Shown here piece after piece: positions 52,635-61,800 of a stretch of DNA of 64,000 bases. The stretch's first letter is position 1, and each line of letters begins with the position of its first letter. Both the position numbers and the translations under genes were made by a program. The notes under the pieces are model-generated. The model had not been told where the DNA came from. It was given only the letters and a program-made list of their open reading frames with translations, and did no database searches. This stretch comes from CALACW01 sp963627915 (GTDB taxonomy: Bacteria; Bacillota; Clostridia; Oscillospirales; Acutalibacteraceae), in the NCBI GenBank assembly GCA_963627915.1, contig CAVGCY010000055.1:10938-74937 (forward strand), written 5' to 3'.

Positions 52635-52698
52635 CATTAAAAATTAAATTTTGTTTTAACTTAATCAATAAAATTTGATTTCTATATAACAAAATATA

Positions 52699-52824
52699 AT
52701 GAGTCTTTTAAAGGCGTGGTTCAGGCATTTTATCGACAGCCTGAGATTTCCGAAACCCACTGTTTCGGAAGTCTTTGCGGCTAAATCAAAAGAAGGTTCG
52801 GATTATAAATTCAGTATTATATAA
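52699..52824 (+). other. Short open frame, 41 codons, coding status unclear
   Basis: ATG at 52699 opens MSLLKAWFRHFIDSLRFPK and runs to TAA at 52824, 3 bases from the end of the giant gene. There is no ribosome binding site in the preceding AT-rich stretch. It may be a fragment left by an insertion or deletion. The rest of the 52165-52826 gap holds the transposase remnant and the repeat terminator. Confidence 0.25.
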
Positions 52825-52826
52825 AA

Positions 52827-55800
52827 TCAATAATGCTCGGCTCCGCATTCACAGTACTTATTTGTGCGGAATACTTTATATATAATTCTGATTATCTTCC
52901 ATATAATACGCGCAAAGCCCCTCTTATGGCAGATGTGCGAACATGAAACGACCATGCTTATTGACTCTCCGCAGGAATCGCAAATATCGTCCGCATTCTC
53001 GTCGGCGTGATCAAGCGTCGGTATAATTTCACTTTCAAGCACAGTCAAACAAACGGTGCATTCTTTATGACGCATTCCTTCGTGGACGCATGACGCTTCA
53101 TCTTCAACAATCCAGTCGGACGGGGTATGTCCGGTTTTTTCCAGCGTCCGCGTTTCAAGCCTTTCACCGCAAACAGTGCAGAATATATACTCAGAACCTT
53201 CATTAAGACAATCGGGCTTAACATCCGTTACCCAATCGGATTCGCTGTGAGAACCGAGAGGCTGTGTTTCAGTTTTTATATCTCCGCAGTTTTTACATGT
53301 AAATACCTTTTCGCCGTGTTTAATGCACGAAGATTCACTTTCTTTTGTGAGAATGTAATTATGATTTATACATACCTTTTCATCTGCGGCGGCGTATATA
53401 CTTGAATAAGAAAATTCATATATGTTATTTAAATAATTCTTTTCACCTGAATTTACGCAGGCAGATAAAATCATTCGGAACGCTTCGCCGTCGTCGGATT
53501 CAAAGTATTCATTCGGGATTTCGAGTGAGAACGCCTTTTCCTCACCGGAGGCAATACTTCCGAGCAAGACATCCGAGACAGAGGACGTCGAATTTAATTC
53601 CTTCAGTGAAATAACAGTGTTTTCGGTCGCACGAGTTCCGGAATTTTTCGCATTTCCTGAGATATACGCCTTATCGTCCTTTATGGATATTTTAACGTCC
53701 TTTATAAAGACATCACAATCGGAAATATCCGTGCTTGCGGTGTTATCCGAAATATTACCGTCTTTTCCGTCAGGCGTTACTGTAACGTAAACGATTTTTC
53801 CTTCAATCTCTTCGGCATTAACTCTGATACGCTCGGTAACGGTTTCACCGGGCTTGATTGCCGTTCTTATCTGCATTTCGCTTACGGCATTTCCCTTTTC
53901 GTCGGAGACAGATACATTCAAAGTACTTATCTCGGATGAACACCTGTTCGTAATATCCGCATAAATAAGTCCGTCGTCGGAGAATGCGGAATAATCGACG
54001 TATAAATCATCTACGGAAATATCAACAAACTCATCTGTATTTATAACCGTAAGATTCGACGCTTCCGTTCCGTCGTCGCAAAATTCAACCGCGTTAACGC
54101 AAACGCACATATCGCCGTCACTGTCAAAAGCCGCGCCGTACTCTCTTATAAATTTACCGCTTTGGGAAAAAACAGGATAAACAGAACCGTAATCAAGGTT
54201 TGACGCGTTAAACTTGCAAGCATAAAGCGTACCGCAGTTTGATTCGTTTACATTTGTAATAAGCGTGTATGTGCCGTCGACGCCGGCAAAAGAGCTTAAA
54301 TTCGTAATTCCGCTCAATCCCGCAAAAACAGCGGATGTACCGTTATAATACATGGATTTCGCATTTTCGGCAAAGAACAGTCCGCCGTCCGCGGCACAAA
54401 GAGAATCAACGGAATTTTCGCCCTCATAAACAGATGTTTTTCCGCTTACGTCAAGAGAATAAATCACATTATTATTTTCGCTTGAAACAATATAAACACT
54501 GTCGGCTGACGGTGATACATCCATAGATGAAATACCGTTAAACTCATAAGAGAAAATTTCCGATACATTTGAGTTTTTAAATTCGATATAAGTTACGGTA
54601 TCGATTCCTGTTGAGTCAAAATAATCGTTTTCACTGTTCGTAACATATGCTATTTTCGCTGCAGAATCGGAAACCTCTATCGAATACCCGATCTCCGCCC
54701 TGTCGTTATCCGTTATTCTGTCAGGTGCGGAAAATTCCGTGCCGTCAAAATACGAACAGTAAAGCTCACTCGAATTTACACGCTCGGTATAATCCGCATT
54801 TTCATCGCATTCCGGCGCCATTGCAAACAACAGATAAACGCCGTTCGTGTCATACGCCGTCTTCAATCCGTCGCAGAATCCCTCAGATTCAAAAGCAATA
54901 CACGGAGATGACCATGTGCCGTTATCAAAAATCGAATAGTAAATGTCCGTTCTGTTAATTGCCTGCTTTTCAGCATTATCGTCTATCCAGAACATTGCTT
55001 CTCTGCCGTCGGAAAGAGTTACGACAGACGGCGTCGAATACGGATACAAATTATTTTTTGCAAGAGTAAATTCATTTGCGGTTATTTCCGATGTCTTCGA
55101 ATAATCACGCGAAATAGGAGTAAAATCGACCGAATTGCTTGACTTCAGCGATTTTCGTCTGACTTTGTTTTTGTCATCATTCTGTTTCGGATAAATCTGA
55201 TAATCCAAGAACGGGTATGAAAACTCATCCGTTTCCGCACCGAAAAACGCGGCCTTCGCTTTTAGAGTGCCTGTCAGCTTCATTGTCAGACTTTCCACAA
55301 AGGAAGCGGACGGGAAAGCAAAAGTTGTTGACAAGTCAAATACGGCTTTACCTTCGGCATAAATTTTGAGAATTGAATTATCGCCGACTCCGAGAGTATA
55401 CGAATTGTTTATCGAACCCGTAACGCTTCCGGAAAATGTATATTCCCGATTCGACTGCTCTACCTTAAGACTTCCGGACAATCCTCCGCCGAATCCTATT
55501 GAAGCGTAGAAGATTTTTAAGGGTCTTACAGTAATCGAAGCTCCCATTTCAAAAGAAGCGATAAGACCGCCCTCGCTGAACTCAAGTCCGTTCTTGTAAC
55601 TGAACTCAATATAGCCTGCAAGGTCTGCGTCGAAATTAAGACCGACAGAATCTATTCCGTATGTCTTGATTCCCTTTCTCAATTTTCTGAATTTGTTATA
55701 CAAATCCCGGGTAGGCGCATTTTCTCCTTCTATTGCTTTATAGAAGGATTTAACTTCGGCATAGGATTCCGTCCAGTAACTGTTTGACTGCTCCGCCTTG

Positions 55801-58800
55801 CCGATATTTGCCTTCTTGTTTTCCTTCGCGCCTATTAATATTTTAATTGTCTGCTCATTTGTATCGACGACTATTGAAGAATTTTCCAAAATCGGAAGGC
55901 TCAGCTTTGTATCGATTTCAAAAATATTAAACTTAAATCCGAGAAGATTGATTTCCGGGCCTAATATTTTATCATCCGCAAATGTTACGGAGGAAAGAAG
56001 CGTCTTAATATCAAAGTTCAGACTGTCGAGCACCCGCTGCCCCTCGACATCATAATCAAACGCGTCCTCAGACGAAACAGACGCGGAATAACTGTATCCG
56101 CAGGGACAAACGTACATTATGCTTTGAAGTCCTGCCGTTTCTTTAAATGAATGAACATGATCACCGAAAATCTTACCGTAGTAATACATCGAAAACAGCT
56201 GATCGTCAACTCTTGTTTCGAGTTTAACATCTTCATCCGAAACGCCGTACAACGTTATATCCGAAAGGGGCGCAAAAAGCTGCTTTTTCGTAAGCTCATT
56301 CGCTTCATTAAACACAACCGAGTAATATCTTACAATCGTACAGCCCGGAGCCAGCGACGTAACGGAATTTATATCCTCAATCTCTGTTCTCTCGAAATCC
56401 GCATTGATTATAAATACCGCCTCTTCTTTAACCTCTGTCTGAGTTTCGTCAAGACCGGTTTCCTTCCGCATAAGCGCGATTATATTTTCAACCGTGAACG
56501 AAGGCATATAGATATTCGAGTCTGAAATATTTTTAAATCCGACGTTGAAAAACGCTGTCGCCTTATAATCGCCCAGATCAACATTTCCGGCAAGGTCCTT
56601 AACCTTTAAAACAACATCGTCATCCTCCTTAAGCTGCATAAACAGATCGTCGGGCGTTTCAACGACAACACTCACGGTATCGGACATTTTTCTGACTTTA
56701 ACCGCATTTTCCGACACAAAGGACGCACTGACGGGAACATTAAATTTATCAAGCGTACTGTTAAATAAAGCTGTAAGCGAATACTCGCCGGGTTCGTCGC
56801 CTCTGAGAATCCACGTTGCGCTCGACTCGGACTGTCCTTTAATGCTCGAATCTATAGGGGAATACTGCATCAACGTAAGTCCTTCGGGAATCTCAAGCCG
56901 AGCCGTACAATCTGTCAGCGTAAATTCTTCGGATGAATTATTAATAATACGAAGCGTTGCGCTGTAGAATTGCTTCAGATATGTAACATTAACGGGGGCT
57001 TCAATAACGGCAATAACCTCGGCATTGCTGTCATTGGGAATATATGCAATTTTTTTAATCTCGTTATATCCTCCCGTTCCGGATGTTTTTATCACTCCGC
57101 CGGAGTCGGATACCGTATAAGACAAAATTCTTTCATTATTTCGAATATACGTTATCGGAACTTGGGAATTACCGTATTTCAACGTTACGGTTGCCCTGTA
57201 TACCTGCTGATTGGCCGGGTCGTTTACATCAATTCCTGCCGCAGTTATTTCATCGAACGTCATTTCGCGCACATCGAAATTCCCCGAAATAATATCCTGT
57301 TTTACAAGGGTCAATTGTGCGTCCGAAGTTACGCCCGACAGGACGCTTACGCTTGTACAGGCTGGAAGATACCCGCTTTTATATACGCCTATATTATGCG
57401 CTCCCACGCTCATAACGAAAGAGGCAAATCCATTCGAGTCGGTATATACAATCTGCTGTCTGAACTCGCCCAAATCGAAATAAACGGGAACGCCCGACAT
57501 TAACTTGTTATTTTCGTCGACAACTTTAACATTTACCGTTCCGAGAAGTTTACGTTCGGTAACCGTTACTGACTTAGAAAATACGGCAGTATTTCCGTTT
57601 TCGTCCGTTACCTTAAGCGTTATGATATACTCTCCCGTTTGCTTGTACGATTTATTAACCTCGGACAGGGAGGATATTGTAGAATCGCCGAAATCCCATT
57701 CATACGATACAATATTTACATTTTCGCTTAATATCTTTGCGCTGACGGATTCCTGAACGCTTACCTCAAAATACGACCTGCATTCAATTTCCGCTTTAAT
57801 CTCGGTTTTCTGCGCCGCGACAGTTACGCTGTTTGAGTAAAAGCTTTTTACGTTGCCCGTTTTATCCACGGCGTCAATGCGGTATGTATACGTTCCTTCG
57901 CCGACCGCGTCGGAAAAAGTATAGGAATGATTTGAGCTTGCGCTTCTTGATCCTACTGCCGTGTATCCTCTGCCGGAAATACGTCTGTAAATTTTAAATC
58001 CGGCAATATCCGTTTCGTTATTATCCTTCCATGTGACAACATTCATTCCGGAATTGTTTACCGCGCTGAGTTCCGTAACCTCCGGAGCGGTTTTGTCGCA
58101 CAGGTAAACCATTTCGTCGGACATATCGCTTTCAAGACCCGCAATATCCGTGCAATAGGCGCGTACATATATTTTTTCACCGTCCGAAACACCGCTCAAA
58201 TCAAGATAAGCGGATATTACGGCGCTCTGAACAGCCAGATTTTCGGCTTTTTTAAGAACGGAATACTCGCCGTTGTCTCCGATTTTATATTCAATAACAA
58301 CCTCGCTGAGTAAATTATTGTCACTTGCAAGCACGCTTATTTTATTATATTCTTCTCCAACGCGGGAGGCGGAGGAAGGATTGATACTGTTAATAACCGG
58401 CTTCGCCGTATCGGCAAGAGCGTTTGCAAATACAGCGCCGCTGCAGGAACTCATATTACCGCACGTATCGGTACATGTTACCTTGTAATAATATACGACC
58501 TCGCGCTCCGTATCTCTGTCGTAATAATCAAGCTTTTTGATATTCGAGGCAATAAGAGAATATTCTCCGTCCTCGGACTGCGCTCTGTAAACAGAATACG
58601 AACCTATATCGTCTTCCGTGCCCTGCGTCCATGATATTCTGACAAATCCGTCAGAACCCTCCGCAGAGACATTCTCCGGCGCGGCGGGAGCGGTTTTATC
58701 GACATAATACTGAACATAAGGCGCCGATGAGCCTGTATCGCTGACATTTCCGGAAGTATCCGAAGCAACGGCACGGATATAGATATTTCCGTCGCTTATG

Positions 58801-61800
58801 TTTTCAAGGCTTATCGTACAGCCTACAGTCCATTTCGCTCTTAAAACCTGAGCGTAAACAGTTTCTGCGTCAGTCCATGTTGCAGCGTCGCGTGAAGTCT
58901 GGAATGTAACGGATTTAACCGTGCAGTCATCCTCCGCCGTAACCTTGAAAGCAATACTGTCTCTGTATCTGCCCGGCTCGGGAGCTTGCGAAGTTATGAC
59001 GGGCGCAGTCGTATCCTTAAGAGTTCTGACGGTAAGCTCCTCGGAATACTCTCCGATATTTCCCGCGTTATCCACGGCTGTTACTCTGAATGTATAATCC
59101 GTATCGGGACTGAGCTGAGTCAGATTGTATCCGAGAGCCGTGTATATTTTCGCTTCATCCGTAAAAATACCGTTTACCTTTCTCTGGAGAATAAAATACG
59201 CGGTATCCTTTGCTTCCGGCTTATCCCATGCAAGGGTTATGACAGACGAAAGAACGCTTTTTGCGCTGAATCCCTTTATCTGTTCCGGAGGAGTATTATC
59301 TATGATATAAGTATAGACGGGTGTTAAATCGCTTGTGTTAAGATCTTTATCCGTTGCGGCAACGCGAACCTTTACCGTTTCGTCCGAATATTCGGCAGTA
59401 TCGAATACAATCGTATTTGACTTGCTCTCGCCTGCTTTTTTCCATGTACTTCCGCCGTCTTCGGAAATTTCGAGAACATATGTCTCGATTCCTATATTAT
59501 CGCTCGCCGTAACTGTTACGTTTACAGAACCGCTGACAAGGCTTCCCGACGCGGGAAGCAGCCCGGTAACAACGGGAGGTATTGTATCCTTTGTCGGCAC
59601 GGCGGAAACATCGTCCGAAAACTCGCCTGCAATCTCGCCCTTTACAGCCATAATTCTGTATGAATACTCGTTGCCGGCAATAACGTCCGAATCAACATAC
59701 GCAAGCGTTTCACGAGAATCAATATGAGCCAAAAGCTCAAAATCCCTGTCCGACTGTGATTTTCTGTAAATTGAATATCCTGTTACGGAGGCTTCTGCGG
59801 CCTTTGTCCATGAAAGCTCTACCTTATAAATTCCGCCGACGGCAACAAAACCGGCAAGTTTCTCAGCAGGGTCGGCAACTTCGTAAGAGTCGGAACATCT
59901 TGAACACGTGTATACGGTAAATCCCTCTCCGGTTAACGAGTCTGTTCTGCGTGAGGTCTTGTAATCATGGCCGAGTGCGGGAATTTCGACAATGTTTATT
60001 TTTTCAAAACAACGATTGCATATCTTATACTTTTTTCCATCGCTTGAACATGACGCTTCTTTTTCAATTATCCAATTTGACGAATCGTCATGTCCCAACG
60101 CTTTAATTGTTCTATCGTCAATTTTAGCAGAACAATTCTCTCTTAGGCAATGATGTGATTCTCTTCCTTCTTTTAAACATGTTGGCGCAATATCCACATA
60201 CCATTCATCCGAATATAGGTGAGAATCGGGATCATGCTCTATTGCAATGTCATATGTATTATTACAAACCGAGCAATAATAAATCTCTTTACCATCCTGA
60301 GTACATGTCGGTAAAATTGTTTCCGTTAAAACAGCATTTTCATGTAAACATTCGATTTCTTCAAATTTCATAAATGAAGCGGCTGCATATTCTTCGGCTG
60401 TGGAATTTTTATATCCATGAATTGTTGATACTTTTTGTCCTACGCCGATTGATTCAACCGTACATTTGGGATTGTAAAAATAAACATCCGTCATCTGAAA
60501 ACAATTACTTAAAACATTGATGCCTACATATTCAACACCGGAGCTAAAAATCATACTCTCTAATTTTTCACATGAAGTAAAAGCTCCTCCGTTAACTGTT
60601 TTTACATTATTTAATTGCACATTGACAAGTTGTTTACACGCATAAAATGAAGATTTTCCTATCTCTGAAACATCGTCGCCAAGCTCAACATCAGTCAAAG
60701 CCGACATTCCCGAAAAAGCCATATCGCCTATCTTATTGATTCCGGAATTAACTACTATTTTATAAATATATTTATCATAATTTAGCCATCCTGCATTTTT
60801 TGAGGTATCGTCAAATCCATTTTTCGTACATCTTTGATTAGAAAAAGCGTTAATTTCTCCGCTGCCGTCAAAGATAATAGTGTTATCCCGAATAGTCCAA
60901 GAAATTCCGTTTGCTTCTGTTCCGGAAAAAATCGGATGTTCTTCATCTATATTCACAAATTTCAGGTCACTGTCAGAAGCAAGCGTTTCAGCAGTTGAAT
61001 TAATATGTCCGTATATTACCGAATTCAAATACTTTAAATTTCCGGCAACTGAACATGTTTTATTTTCGATTGCAATAACCTGAGCATCTATCGGAAATAC
61101 ATTTTCACCTATTTGAACGATAGAATTTGGACAATATATTAATTTTAAATTTGAACAGCCGTAAAATGCATAATTGCCTATATCCGCAAGAAGCGACGGA
61201 AAATTAATACTGCTGAGTCGCCGACAAAAGAAGAAAGCATTTTTACCTATTTGCCTTAATTGATTCGGCAAAACAACACTTTCCAGAAAAATACAATTTG
61301 CCAAAGAGTTATCTCCGATATAAGTCATAGCATAAGGGAACACAAGTCTTTTCAAATTGAAATTCTGATTTAACCATGTACCGGTAAAAGCGTATTCATC
61401 AATTTTTTTTGTATCGGCAGGTATGAGATACTCGGAAGGACCACATAACGGATATGCTACTAAGGTGTTTTTGTAAAAAAGAGATATGCCATCGGAACTG
61501 AATTTTTTATTTGCACTCGATACATTGATGGATTCTAAGAAAAAACTGTTAAAAAACAACTTATTAAATTCAGAGAAACCGGAACCAAGTGTAATAGACT
61601 TTAAATAATTGTTCATCGGATAAAAAACAGTATTTATTGACGATACACTGTCTGGCATTATATATTCTTCATCGGTTTTATAAGACGGGTATAGAACTAA
61701 TTCGGTCAAATCGTTGTTGTATAACACATCGTCAGATTCATAAAAGTACTTATTTTCAGAATTAACTCTGATTACCGGAATCGCATATCCGAATTGGTCA

